A DNA stretch of 64,000 nt, taken from the NCBI GenBank assembly GCA_900315315.1, contig OMYT01000013.1, forward strand, positions 1 to 64,000, written 5' to 3'. The DNA is from an uncultured Eubacteriales bacterium. Lineage in GTDB: Bacteria; Bacillota; Clostridia; Christensenellales; Aristaeellaceae. This document shows, in pieces, positions 6,937-19,398 of this stretch (positions within the stretch are counted from its first letter, which is position 1; every line of letters begins with the position of its first letter). The position numbers were made by a program, and so were the translations under genes. The notes under the pieces were generated by a model. That model had not been told where the DNA came from. It worked only from the letters and a program-made list of their open reading frames with translations, and did not search any database.

Positions 6937-8655
6937 TCACATCCGTTCGGGGGCTTCAATGCCGATCAGGTACAGGCCGGTTTTGATCACGCGGCGTGCG
7001 GCGTCGGTCAGGGCGACGCGGGCGGCGGCCTGAGCGGGCTCCCCGTCAAGGATCCGGTGCTCGTAATAGTACTTGTTGAAGGCCTGGGCGATATCGGTTA
7101 CCGCCCGGGTGACCATGCTGGGTTCATACTTGTCGGCAGCGTCGCGGATCACGTCCGGGAAGCGGCTGATCAGCCGCAGCAGGGCCTGGGCCTCATCATC
7201 GGTCAGGGCGTTCCAGTCCGGGGCAACGCCGGAGATATCCGGTGCCTTACGCAGCACGCTGCAGCAGCGGGCGTGGGTATACTGGACATAGGGGCCGCTT
7301 TCGCCGTCAAAATTCAGGGCCCGGTCCCAGTGGAAGTCGATATCCTTGATCCGGTTATTGGAAAGATCGGTGTAGATGACAGCGCCGATGCCGACCTGAC
7401 GGGCAACTTCGTCTTTGTTTTCCAGTCCCGGGGATTTCTCCTCAATGATTTCCCGGGCTTTTACGACTGCCTGGTCCAGCAGGTCATCGAGCAGGATCAT
7501 GTTCCCCTTGCGTGTGGAGAGGGCTTCTCCCTCGAAGCTGACCATGCCGAAGGCGACATGCACGCAGTCCTTCGCCCAGGAATAGCCCATCTTTTCCAGT
7601 ACACGGAACACCTGACGGAAATGCAGGTCCTGCTGGTAGGCTACGACATAGAGACACTTCCAGAAATGATAGGTGTTCTGCCGGTAGATGGCGGCAGCCA
7701 GGTCGCGGGTGGCGTAGATAGTGGCGCCGTCGCTCTTGAGAATCAGGCAGGGAGGCATGTTGTCCTCCGACAGATCCACGACCCAGGCGCCCTGGCTTTC
7801 CACCAGCAGGCCCTTGTCCCGCAGTTCCTGTACCACGGGTTCCATTTTGTCGTTGTAAAAGCTTTCGCCGGCATAGCTGTCAAAGGTGACGCCGAGCTTG
7901 TCATAGACGCGGGCAGCGTCCCTGAGGGTGACTTCCTTAAACCAGCGGAAGATTTCCATGGCCTCGGGATCGTTGTCCTCGATCTTCTTGAACCAGGCGC
8001 GGCCTTCGTCCTCGAGGGATGGATCCTTTTCCGCCTCCTGGTGGAAGCGGACATAGAGGGCGGACATAGCGTCGATGCCGTTCTTTTCGACCTCTTCCTT
8101 CGAGCCCCACTTCTTATAGGCACAGATCATCTTGCCGAACTGGGTGCCCCAGTCGCCCAGATGATTGATGCCCACGGTCGTGTAGCCCAGGAAGTCGAAA
8201 ATGCGCTTCAGGCTGTGACCGATCATGGTTGTCGACAGATGGCCGATATGGAAGCGTTTGCAGATGTTGATGCTGGAATAATCCAGGCATACGGTCTTTC
8301 CGTTTCCTTCGTCGGACGCGCCGAAGCGGTCGCCTTTTTCCGTCAGTTCGTCCATGATCTCCGCGGCGAAGTTGGCCCGGTTCAGGAAAAAGTTCATATA
8401 GCCGTTCACGGGCTGTACGGAGGCGGTTTCCTCATGCTGCCACGCGCCGCACAGGGCTTCCGCGATTTTCGGCGGGGCGGAGCGCAGGGGTTTGGCCAGG
8501 CGGAAGCAGGGGAAGGCATAGTCGCCGAGGGCCGGATCCGGCGGAACCGCCAGAAGACCGCGGATTTCGTCCGCGGCCGGGAGGCCTTCGGTTTCCGGCC
8601 AGAGAGCTTTCATATTTTCGGCAGTCAGTTCAGCGATTTTTGTCATCATATCCAT
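6937..8655 (-). CDS. argS: Arginyl-tRNA synthetase
   Basis: This class I synthetase charges tRNA-Arg. The 572-residue protein has the N-terminal Add-1-like region, the HIGH signature as FHIGHL (His136-His139), the ArgS-specific STRKGN motif in place of KMSK, and the C-terminal DALR anticodon-binding region ending with EAPERM. The stretch before HIGH reads NICKRF rather than the more usual NIAKPF. The ATG at 8655 has GGAGG seven bases upstream. A GGGCTTTCC repeat begins just beyond the ribosome site. No other argS is in the window, so it is taken as the housekeeping copy. Confidence 0.95.
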   Translation of the reverse strand: MDMMTKIAELTAENMKALWPETEGLPAADEIRGLLAVPPDPALGDYAFPCFRLAKPLRSAPPKIAEALCGAWQHEETASVQPVNGYMNFFLNRANFAAEIMDELTEKGDRFGASDEGNGKTVCLDYSSINICKRFHIGHLSTTMIGHSLKRIFDFLGYTTVGINHLGDWGTQFGKMICAYKKWGSKEEVEKNGIDAMSALYVRFHQEAEKDPSLEDEGRAWFKKIEDNDPEAMEIFRWFKEVTLRDAARVYDKLGVTFDSYAGESFYNDKMEPVVQELRDKGLLVESQGAWVVDLSEDNMPPCLILKSDGATIYATRDLAAAIYRQNTYHFWKCLYVVAYQQDLHFRQVFRVLEKMGYSWAKDCVHVAFGMVSFEGEALSTRKGNMILLDDLLDQAVVKAREIIEEKSPGLENKDEVARQVGIGAVIYTDLSNNRIKDIDFHWDRALNFDGESGPYVQYTHARCCSVLRKAPDISGVAPDWNALTDDEAQALLRLISRFPDVIRDAADKYEPSMVTRAVTDIAQAFNKYYYEHRILDGEPAQAAARVALTDAARRVIKTGLYLIGIEAPERM

Positions 8656-8669
8656 AAGTTAACCTCCAA

Positions 8670-8766
8670 GGGGGCTTTCCGATCTTCCTGGGCTACCGCC
8701 CGTTCTTCGCTGAAAACTGTCCACTGGACAGTTTTCCTGGCGCTCCGAACCCCTTAAACCCCTTCA
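8670..8766 (+). repeat. GGGCTTTCC repeat, long copy (CCACTGG hairpin)
   Basis: Begins AGGGGGCTTTCCGATC, continues through GCCCGTTCTTCGCTGA, then a perfect hairpin with arms AAAACTGTCC / GGACAGTTTT around ACT (8713-8735), then CCTGGCGCTCCGAACCCC and ends CCCCTTCAG. It lies between the divergent argS and nifJ genes. It matches the copy at 32103 closely outside the hairpin stem. Confidence 0.85.
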
Positions 8767-8857
8767 GCCAAAAGCGTGAGAGAAAAAATAAGGGAGAGAT
8801 CCTTTGAAATAACGGACAAATGATACCATAGACAAGCGAAAAAAGGCAACAGATTGA

Positions 8858-8886
8858 TTGACATCTTCCAATATAACGCATATAAT
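8858..8886 (+). promoter_or_regulatory. Strong promoter of nifJ
   Basis: Consensus TTGACA (8858-8863), a 17-base spacer and consensus TATAAT (8881-8886). The leader of about 100 bases can fold ACCG...TTTTT with AAAAACGGT (8902-8940) and GGGCGA-TCCT-TCGCCC (8950-8965) before the AGGAGG ribosome site. Together with the biased codon use of nifJ this points to high expression. Confidence 0.9.
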
Positions 8887-8991
8887 TCAGCGTAGAGACG
8901 AACCGCTTTTTTTCGTACGCTTTTCTGCGGGAAAAACGGTGTTGATCAAGGGCGATCCTTCGCCCGACATATCAAGTCAGGAGGTAAGTTC

Positions 8992-12522
<3,531 letters not shown>

Positions 12523-12530
12523 GCAAGACA

Positions 12531-12568
12531 AACGAAAACGGGCTGCCGGAAGGCAGCCTGTTTTCGTT
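12531..12568 (+). terminator. Rho-independent terminator of nifJ
   Basis: AACGAAAAC-GGGCTGCC, loop GGAA, GGCAGCC-TGTTTTCGTT: a long stem with the T-run inside the 3' arm, nine bases after the nifJ stop. The complementary A-run makes it usable on either strand. Confidence 0.85.
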
Positions 12569-12598
12569 CAGTGACAATCGATTGTGAGGGCAGCAGAC

Positions 12599-13768
12599 AT
12601 GGAAATACGTTTACTGAGCGGGGAAGAGCGTTTTCAGGCAAGGCTGATCGCAACGGTAGCATTCCACATGCGGATGGAGGATCCGGAAAAGGCCAGAGAG
12701 GAGAGTGTACAGGAGACCTGTCAGCACTGGGGCGCGTTCCATGAGGACGGGACGCTGACAGCGGCGATGATCAATCATCAGTTCATCAGCCGCCTGGACG
12801 GCACGCCGGTGCGCAACGGAGGGATCGGGGGTGTTTCAACCCTTCCCGAATACAGGATGGAAGGCGGTATCCGGGAGATTTTCCTGAAGCTGCTGCCCCA
12901 TGCCTACGCGGACGGGGAAGTGATCTCCACCCTGTATCCTTTCAGCCATTCCTTTTACCGGAAGTTCGGCTATGAAACGGTCTGCTGGAAGAACGTTTAT
13001 GAGTTCGCTCCGGCGGTCCTGAAAGGATATGCTTTTCACGGAAAGGCGAAACTGTGGAAACAGGGCGATCCGGTCAACGAATGGACCGAACTGTATAACC
13101 GGTTTGCATCCTCTTTCAACCTGGCGATCAGCCGGGACGACGAACGGATGGAAAAACACCTGAAGGGCGAATACTATAAAGACCGGAAATTCTGCTATCT
13201 CCTTTACGAAGACGGCCGGCCGATCGCTTATCTGATTTTCCAGGACGTCCGCCACGATCCGCAGGCAATCCTTGAAGTAAAGGATCTGGCCTGGGACGGG
13301 CCGGGAGGCTTCCAGGCCATTCTGGGCTTCCTGGCGCGGTTTTCGGCCGATTACGGGGCCATCCGGCTGTTCCTGCCCCGGGATGTTGAACTGATGTCCC
13401 TGATCAGAAGCCCGCTGGCGTACGATATTCAGAAGACGACGGAACAGAACTATATGGTCCGGGTCGTGAACGCGGTTAAAGCGCTGGAAGCCATCCGGAA
13501 ACCGGAAGGCTGCAGCTTTGTAATCCGCGTGAGCGATGAACTGATCCCGGAGAACAGCGGCGTGTGGCAGGTAACCGGCGATGGGGTCTGTCCCTCTGAC
13601 CTGGAACCCGACCTGAGCGTATCGGAAAAAGCGCTGGGGCAGCTGGTGACGGGGGCCGTGAGCCTGTCCGAAGCGCTTTACCGGGACGATACGGTTGTGA
13701 TGAAAAACCAGGAAACGCTGGAGCAGATTTTTGTCCGGAAACCGATTCTCGTTGAGGATCATTTTTAA
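12599..13768 (+). CDS. Eis-like GNAT acetyltransferase
   Basis: The 389-residue protein has the three-part plan of the Eis family: an N-terminal GNAT domain with GGIGGVSTLPEYRMEGGIREI (about residues 75-95, split acetyl-CoA loop), a second GNAT-like domain (about 150-280), and a C-terminal SCP2-like domain (about 290-385, ending LEQIFVRKP). Eis proteins acetylate aminoglycosides or lysines of proteins; the substrate here is not predictable. The ATG at 12599 is preferred over a GTG at 12584 because the Eis alignment starts there. It heads a co-directional run with the PfoR-like gene 13 bases downstream. Confidence 0.85.
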   Translation: MEIRLLSGEERFQARLIATVAFHMRMEDPEKAREESVQETCQHWGAFHEDGTLTAAMINHQFISRLDGTPVRNGGIGGVSTLPEYRMEGGIREIFLKLLPHAYADGEVISTLYPFSHSFYRKFGYETVCWKNVYEFAPAVLKGYAFHGKAKLWKQGDPVNEWTELYNRFASSFNLAISRDDERMEKHLKGEYYKDRKFCYLLYEDGRPIAYLIFQDVRHDPQAILEVKDLAWDGPGGFQAILGFLARFSADYGAIRLFLPRDVELMSLIRSPLAYDIQKTTEQNYMVRVVNAVKALEAIRKPEGCSFVIRVSDELIPENSGVWQVTGDGVCPSDLEPDLSVSEKALGQLVTGAVSLSEALYRDDTVVMKNQETLEQIFVRKPILVEDHF

Positions 13769-13781
13769 GTAAGGAACGTGA

Positions 13782-14885
13782 ATGAATATGAAGGGCTTTC
13801 AGAAAACGAGGGAATTCCTGAAGAGAAAGGATATTGAGATCTCGCTGAAACGCTACGGGATCGACGCGCTTGGCGCGATGGCGCAGGGCCTGTTCTGCTC
13901 CCTGCTCATCGGAACGATCATCAATACCTTCGGTTCCCAGCTGCATATCGGGTTCCTGACGGAGAAGATCGCCACCATCGGCGGCACGGATTATACGGTG
14001 GGCGGTATCGCTTCCGCCATGAGCGGACCGGCCATGGCAATTGCCATCGGCTACGCGCTGAAGTGCCCGCCGCTGGTTCTCTTTTCCATGGCCGCCGTCG
14101 GCTTTGCGGCCAACGCGCTGGGCGGCGCCGGAGGCCCGCTGGCCGTCCTCTTTGTTGCGATTATCGCGGCCGAGTTCGGGAAGGCCGTATCCAAAGAAAC
14201 GAAGATCGATATCCTGGTCACCCCGCTGGTAACCATCGGCGTCGGCATGTTCCTTTCCTGGCTGATCGCCCCACCACTCGGAAAAGCCGCTATGGCTGTG
14301 GGCAACCTGATCATGTGGGCTACGGAACTTCAGCCTTTCCTGATGGGCATCCTGGTTTCGGTGATTGTCGGCGTGGCGCTGACGCTCCCCATTTCCTCCG
14401 CAGCGATTTGTGCTGCCCTGTTGCTGACGGGGCTGGCCGGCGGGGCCGCCGTGGCAGGCTGCTGCGCGCAGATGGTCGGCTTTGCCGTGATTTCCTTCCG
14501 GGAAAACAAAGTGGGCGGCCTGATCTCGCAGGGGCTCGGCACTTCCATGCTGCAGATGGGCAACATCGTGAAGAATCCGCGGGTATGGATTGCTCCCACG
14601 CTTGCTTCGGCCATTACCGGCCCCATCGCGACCTGCGTCTTCAGAATGGAAATGAACGGCGCCCCCATTTCATCCGGTATGGGGACCTGCGGGCTTGTCG
14701 GTCCGCTCGGGGTGTATACGGGCTGGGTCAATGACGTGGCTTCGGGAGCAAAAGCGGCCATCACCGCTACGGACTGGCTGGGGCTGGTGCTGATCTGCTT
14801 CGTACTCCCCGCCGTGCTGTCCCTGATCATCCATTTCTTTGTGCGGAAGGCCGGATGGGTCAAAGACGGGGACCTGAAGATCTGA
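13782..14885 (+). CDS. PfoR-like membrane protein (PTS EIIC type 2 fold)
   Basis: This 367-residue integral membrane protein has about nine or ten hydrophobic segments rich in Gly and Ala, including a GGIASAMSGPAMAIAIGYAL stretch and the late motif NGAPISSGMGTCGLVGPLG. These match the PfoR / PTS_EIIC_2 family (COG3641). The Clostridium perfringens member was linked genetically to perfringolysin regulation; transport of a sugar or a sensory role are both proposed. No EIIA or EIIB gene is adjacent, so a stand-alone role is more likely. It lies between an Eis-like gene and a secreted hydrolase, probably in one transcript. Confidence 0.85.
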   Translation: MNMKGFQKTREFLKRKDIEISLKRYGIDALGAMAQGLFCSLLIGTIINTFGSQLHIGFLTEKIATIGGTDYTVGGIASAMSGPAMAIAIGYALKCPPLVLFSMAAVGFAANALGGAGGPLAVLFVAIIAAEFGKAVSKETKIDILVTPLVTIGVGMFLSWLIAPPLGKAAMAVGNLIMWATELQPFLMGILVSVIVGVALTLPISSAAICAALLLTGLAGGAAVAGCCAQMVGFAVISFRENKVGGLISQGLGTSMLQMGNIVKNPRVWIAPTLASAITGPIATCVFRMEMNGAPISSGMGTCGLVGPLGVYTGWVNDVASGAKAAITATDWLGLVLICFVLPAVLSLIIHFFVRKAGWVKDGDLKI

Positions 14886-14921
14886 CGGTTTCCGGATGGA
14901 AACAGAGTGAGGAAACAATCG

Positions 14922-16286
14922 ATGAAGAAGATGATTTCAGCCATCCTGGTCATGATGCTGCTGACTGTTTTCGGAATTTCCGCGGCGGAGTCCGAACCCC
15001 GGAAAATGGAGACGGCCGCGGACGCGGATGAATTCATTACGGCATTCCTGGGAGAACACCCGGAAGAGCTTGAAGGCCTGTGGGCGCTTTCTCCCCAGAT
15101 GACGGCCGCGCTCAAACAGATGGGCGGGATTGCCGCTCTGGCGAAGCAGCTGGCAGCGCTGGGCACGCCCGAAACCGTTCTGCCGGCGTATGAAGGGGAA
15201 ATGAGGGGCCTGAAGGCGTTCCATATTCCCTGCGTGTTTTCCGCCATGCAGGCGGACCTGATCCTCATCGTTCAGGACGGAGCGATCGCGGGCCTGCAGA
15301 CCGGCACTTACAGCGGCGGCGGGCAGGAAGAGACGAAGAACGAATCCGACCTGTATGACAGCATGGAGCTGGCCCTGCCCGTTCCGTCCCTCGGGGAACT
15401 GCCCGGAGTGCTGACGGTTCCCAAAGGGGAAGGCCCGTTCCCGGTGGTGATTCTCCTGCAAGGCTCGGGCGCCAGCGACAAGGATGAATCGGTCGGGAAT
15501 CTGAAGCCTTTCCGGGATCTTGCGGAAGGCCTGGCGGAGAAGGGAATCGCGGTTTATCGCTTTGACAAGCGCTCCTATGTGTACGGTATGGAGCTGGCGG
15601 CAGACAGGCAGATCACCCTGGAAGACGAATATCTTGAGGATGCCGTGAACGCGGTGCAGCTGCTTGCCCGGCAGGACAGGATTGATCCGGACCGCATTTA
15701 TGTACTGGGCCACAGCCTGGGAGGAAACGCAATTCCGGCGCTGGCGCGGGAGCTGGAAAAAGTTCCGGTAAAGGCCTGCGGGTTTATCATGATGGCGGCT
15801 TCCCCTAGGCCGCTGGATGTGCTGATGCGGGAACAATACGACTTCCTTTATTCCCTGATGCCGGAAATCACAGATGAGCAGCAGGCTGAGAAGGACGCGG
15901 TTTTTGCGGAATTGGACAAGCTGCAGGATTTGGATTCCCTGGCTGAAGACGATACGGTCGCCGGGGTTTACGCCGCTTACTGGAAGTGGCTGGCAGACTA
16001 TGATATTCTGCAGGCCGCGGGGGAGATTACCGAACCTGTTCTGTTGCTGCAGGGAGAAGAAGATTATCAGGTGACCATGGAAGATTTCCGGATCTGGAAA
16101 GAAGCGCTGGGCGAAAAGAAAAACTGGCAGATGATTTCCTTCCCAGGGCTGACTCATGCCTTCACCGCGGGACAGAAAACGGAAGGAGCCGCGGTTTATT
16201 CCCGCGCCGACCGGGTGGATGCCCGGGTGATTCAGGAACTTGCGGATTTCATTGCCCGGACCGGCACAAACGCGTCCGGGCAATGA
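14922..16286 (+). CDS. Secreted alpha/beta hydrolase with N-terminal DUF3887-like domain
   Basis: The 454-residue protein has a signal peptide (about residues 1-22), a DUF3887-like domain (25-140) and a dienelactone-hydrolase-like catalytic domain. The nucleophile is in GHSLGG, the acid is probably in the QGEEDYQV segment, and the His in LTHAF completes the triad. The fold is that of bacterial acyl-hydrolases that act on esters outside the cell. The ATG at 14922 leads straight into the signal peptide and is chosen over a GTG at 14907. It is convergent with the acidic repeat protein, with only 14 bases between stop codons. Substrate unknown. Confidence 0.85.
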   Translation: MKKMISAILVMMLLTVFGISAAESEPRKMETAADADEFITAFLGEHPEELEGLWALSPQMTAALKQMGGIAALAKQLAALGTPETVLPAYEGEMRGLKAFHIPCVFSAMQADLILIVQDGAIAGLQTGTYSGGGQEETKNESDLYDSMELALPVPSLGELPGVLTVPKGEGPFPVVILLQGSGASDKDESVGNLKPFRDLAEGLAEKGIAVYRFDKRSYVYGMELAADRQITLEDEYLEDAVNAVQLLARQDRIDPDRIYVLGHSLGGNAIPALARELEKVPVKACGFIMMAASPRPLDVLMREQYDFLYSLMPEITDEQQAEKDAVFAELDKLQDLDSLAEDDTVAGVYAAYWKWLADYDILQAAGEITEPVLLLQGEEDYQVTMEDFRIWKEALGEKKNWQMISFPGLTHAFTAGQKTEGAAVYSRADRVDARVIQELADFIARTGTNASGQ

Positions 16287-16296
16287 CTGTTTTTTT
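16252..16296 (+). terminator. Possible terminator overlapping the hydrolase 3' end
   Basis: A perfect 10-bp stem, TTGCCCGGAC (16252-16261) with GTCCGGGCAA (16274-16283), lies inside the last codons. Seven T residues follow at 16290-16296 after a six-base gap. The gap makes it weaker than a standard terminator. Confidence 0.55.
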
Positions 16297-16300
16297 CAGA

Positions 16301-17134
16301 TCAGTCAACGGTATAGAGGCTCACGCGGTATTCACGGTTTACAATGTCACGGGTTAAGGTGAAGGTGTATTCGGGACCGCTGCCAACGGTGAACCAGCCA
16401 CGGCCGTCGCCGTCATTGGCTTCCCAGACAAGGCGGTGGTTCATCTCCACACCGGCAACCTTTGCCGCCAGCGTGACGTCCCCGCCGCAGCGGATTTCAC
16501 TGCTCTTCATTTCAATTTCCACGCTGCCGCTGAAACCGGTCGCTTCATAGTTTTCGGGATTGTTGAATTCCGCCAGCCGTTCTTCGGAAACAGCGCCGGC
16601 ATCGTCATCTTCGATCTCGATCAGATCTTCGGACTCGTTTTCCCGGACAGATTCCGTTTCCGGCTCGTCGTTCCATTCGTCTTCCGGCGCTTCGGCGGGC
16701 TCCTCTTCAGGAATCTCCGCGACTTCGGGCTCTGTTTCGGGCTCCTCTTCGGGAATTACGACGACTTCAGGCTCGGCCGCGGGCTCTTCTTCGGGAATCT
16801 CCTCGACCTCAGGCTCGGTTGCGGGTTCTTCTTCGGGAATTTCGACGACTTCGGGCTCCGCCGCGGGTTCTTCTTCGGGGATCTCCGCGACTTCGGGCTC
16901 CGCTGCGGGCTCTTCTTCGGGAATCTCGACGACTTCGGGCTCCGCCGCGGGTTCTTCTTCGGGAACCTCGATGACTTCAGGTTCCGCTTCGGCCGGTACC
17001 TGCTGTACTTCAACAGCTGCTTCTTCCGCGGGGATCGTTACCTCCTCCGCAATGACCGCCGGGAACGAACACAGCAGCATGGCCAGGGCAATCAGCATTG
17101 CCGGCAGTTTCTTTCCTTTGTTCATCTTACGCAC
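16301..17134 (-). CDS. Secreted acidic repeat protein
   Basis: The 277-residue protein has a signal peptide (about 1-29, ending AVIA), seven tandem 14-residue units of the form PEVxEIPEEEPAAE (about residues 55-150), an acidic spacer, and a C-terminal Ig-like beta domain (about 200-277) with a WEANDGDG core. The DNA of the repeats is a 42-bp minisatellite. There is no LPXTG motif or C-terminal anchor. GTG at 17134 is chosen because GGAGG lies nine bases upstream; an ATG nine bases later would be too far. The acidic stalk may space the C-terminal domain from the cell or bind cations; this is inference. I know no exact family. Confidence 0.8.
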   Translation of the reverse strand: MRKMNKGKKLPAMLIALAMLLCSFPAVIAEEVTIPAEEAAVEVQQVPAEAEPEVIEVPEEEPAAEPEVVEIPEEEPAAEPEVAEIPEEEPAAEPEVVEIPEEEPATEPEVEEIPEEEPAAEPEVVVIPEEEPETEPEVAEIPEEEPAEAPEDEWNDEPETESVRENESEDLIEIEDDDAGAVSEERLAEFNNPENYEATGFSGSVEIEMKSSEIRCGGDVTLAAKVAGVEMNHRLVWEANDGDGRGWFTVGSGPEYTFTLTRDIVNREYRVSLYTVD

Positions 17135-17483
17135 AGCTCGTCCCCTCCTTTCATTTCATCCGGGAAATTTCCCATTGGCTGTGATTCATCATCACTGCCA
17201 ATGGTTTATACGGTCGTGCAGTCAGGATGGCAGTATATTTTTCCTGACGGCGGTTTTTCCCTGACCGCAACTGTATATTATCCTGAAGCCCGACCAAAAA
17301 ACAGGACAGGATCAGAGAATTACAGGCTGTTATTTCTCCGTAAGCGGAAAGTCCGGAAAGCTTTCGGATTTTCCATTGACTGCGTGCCGGGGAATGAATC
17401 ATACAGGAGTCTGCCTTTTCCGTGTCGAAATATATATCTGCAGGAACAACCGGATTGAATAAAACAGTAAAGGGCTGACGGAT
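17135..17483. other. Intergenic region with inverted repeats between divergent genes
   Basis: This 349-base gap separates the minus-strand repeat protein from the plus-strand EAL gene. It contains the palindrome GGGAAATTTCCC (17162-17173) and a larger imperfect one with arms CCATTGGC-T-GTGAT and ATCAC-T-GCCAATGG (17172-17204, five-base loop, one T-T mismatch), 38 bases upstream of the repeat-protein start. The second could be an operator or a leader hairpin. Further right I see AT-rich TATATT and ATATAT stretches but no convincing promoter pair and no ORF. Confidence 0.5.
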
Positions 17484-19154
17484 ATGGATTGGAAATCGGA
17501 TGCTGATTTTGCGGACCGTTTTCATGAGGCGCTCGGAAACGGAGGGATCCGGGCCTGGTTTCAGCCTGTTTTCAGATCCCTGACGCAGCAGATCATGGGT
17601 GCGGAAGCGCTTGCCAGGTGGTTTGATCCGGACGGGAATATGCTTTCGCCCGCGGATTTTATTCCGCAGCTGGAACAAGGCGGTCTCATTTTTGAACTGG
17701 ATATGGAGATTCTCCGCCAGGCCTGCGCTTTATATGATGAGCTCCGCGCCCGCGGAACGCCGCTGTCACGTGTATCCGTGAATCTCTCCAGGCTGGATTT
17801 TGCCCGGGAGGATCTGTTTGAACAGGTTTGCTCTGTGCTTCACGCGTATTCGGTTCCTCGTGAGGCGGTCAGTCTGGAGATTACGGAAAGCGTCATGCTG
17901 GAAGATACGGACGCCTTTGAAAAGGTGTTCAACCGCTTCAGCGACGCCGGCTTTTCCGTATGGCTGGACGACTTCGGAAGCGGCTATTCCTCGCTGAACG
18001 TGCTGCAGAATTATCCCTTCGACGTGATCAAGTTTGATATGCTCTTTTTGCGGAAAATGTCCGCGAAGGGGAAAAATATGCTGGCGTCGCTGATCAGCAT
18101 GGCGAAAACCCTGGGGATCCATACGCTGACAGAAGGAGTGGAAACAAACGAGCAGCGGGAATTCCTGCTGGACATCGGATGTGAAGCGCAGCAGGGTTTC
18201 TATTATGCCAGACCGCTTTCCAGAGAGGCCCTGATTGAGCAGATTGACAGGAAACCGGGGATCCTGGAAAAGAAAGAAGACGAGGCATACTGGGGTCAGA
18301 TCGGCCGGCTGAACTTTGTGAACCCGAACCCGCTGAAGGAATATGCGGAACGCTGGAAAAGCAGCCCGGCTGATTATGTCAGCAGCTATGACGGCTCGAT
18401 CGCCCTGATCGAATGCGGGAGAGAGAATTTCACGTATATTTACGCTACAGAAGGATACAAGGAACGGCTCCGGGAACTGGGCTTCTCGTCCGTGGACGGG
18501 CTGGAGAATGCCCTGACCAGCCACCAGCGGGGCCATTACTACCTGGCCATTCATAAACTTGTGATGGACGCGCTGCAGCAGGGAACGATCCAGACGGTGG
18601 AGTATGCTTACAGGGATGTGTATTACAGGCTCAGCGCTCTGTTCATCGCCAGAAGGGAAGGGCGGGCCATGATTCTCATGCGCCTGAACACCTTTGACGC
18701 TGAGCGGGAAGTCAAAACAGCGCAGGAAATGCTGGATAACGGCAGCGCGCTCTTTTTCACCTATGAGATGGTCGCGATGATCCGGCCCGAAATGAAAAAA
18801 GCGAAGCGGATCTATGCGGCCAGCAGTCTGCCCTCCTATGACCGTGAAGAATCCGTTGACAAGACAATCAGGAAATTCTGCGAAAATCATGTCGATCCCG
18901 CAGATCAGGAACGATATCTGCAGTTTGCGAATATGGAAACGATGGGAGAGCGAATCCGGAACAGTCCCCGGAAGTTTATTCAGGCGGTTTTCCGGATGAG
19001 GCTGGAAAAGAATCAGAGCAACTGGTATTCCGCCCGTTTCACAGAGGTTCCTTCTTCTTCTGAACCGGTGTATATTCTGACAATCCAGAGCGTTCAGGAG
19101 AACCTGAACAGGTGGCTTAACCTGTTTGCCGAAGAACATCCGGAGATGTTCTGA
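17484..19154 (+). CDS. EAL-domain c-di-GMP phosphodiesterase with C-terminal sensory region
   Basis: The 556-residue protein starts directly with an EAL domain (about 15-255) whose catalytic set is complete: Glu41 of GAEAL, Asn100, Glu132 of EITES, Asp162-Asp163 of DDFGSG, Lys183 and Asp185 of KFD, Glu217 and Glu220 of TEGVE, then QGFYYARP. It should therefore hydrolyse c-di-GMP. The C-terminal 300 residues contain no recognisable GGDEF motif; the order of strands suggests PAS-like sensory modules, which is inference. There is no membrane segment, so it is cytoplasmic. It lies alone between a divergent gene and a gene remnant. Confidence 0.9.
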   Translation: MDWKSDADFADRFHEALGNGGIRAWFQPVFRSLTQQIMGAEALARWFDPDGNMLSPADFIPQLEQGGLIFELDMEILRQACALYDELRARGTPLSRVSVNLSRLDFAREDLFEQVCSVLHAYSVPREAVSLEITESVMLEDTDAFEKVFNRFSDAGFSVWLDDFGSGYSSLNVLQNYPFDVIKFDMLFLRKMSAKGKNMLASLISMAKTLGIHTLTEGVETNEQREFLLDIGCEAQQGFYYARPLSREALIEQIDRKPGILEKKEDEAYWGQIGRLNFVNPNPLKEYAERWKSSPADYVSSYDGSIALIECGRENFTYIYATEGYKERLRELGFSSVDGLENALTSHQRGHYYLAIHKLVMDALQQGTIQTVEYAYRDVYYRLSALFIARREGRAMILMRLNTFDAEREVKTAQEMLDNGSALFFTYEMVAMIRPEMKKAKRIYAASSLPSYDREESVDKTIRKFCENHVDPADQERYLQFANMETMGERIRNSPRKFIQAVFRMRLEKNQSNWYSARFTEVPSSSEPVYILTIQSVQENLNRWLNLFAEEHPEMF

Positions 19155-19231
19155 GAACGAAACATAAACTGAGAGATATTGGATTTTCCCGGTTCGGATC
19201 CGGAACATATTGCCTGAAGGAGATTCATCCC

Positions 19232-19331
19232 ATGAAGAAGATCTTACTTTTCATTCTGGCCCTTTGCCTGTGGCATCACGGAAGGCGACGGGATGTGGCT
19301 TAATCCGGAAGACCGGATTCAGGTCTGGTAG
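19232..19331 (+). pseudogene. Remnant of a small secreted-protein gene
   Basis: A good ribosome site (GAAGGAG) precedes ATG 19232, which opens a 13-residue signal-peptide start, MKKILLFILALCL, but after 23 codons it meets a stop. Another frame then reads EGDGMWLNPEDRIQVW up to a TAG at 19331. This looks like the two ends of a deleted, frameshifted secreted protein gene. Confidence 0.5.
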
Positions 19332-19398
19332 TCCCCCTGGGGCGCAGCAGACACGGGAGAGGATCATGTCCGTCCCATCAGAAAAGGAGAAAAAGCGA

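Noticed and set aside
16700-16980. Regular 42-bp repeats as a CRISPR array
   Set aside because: The repeats are contiguous, in frame and encode the PEVxEIPEEEP units; there are no spacers and no cas genes.
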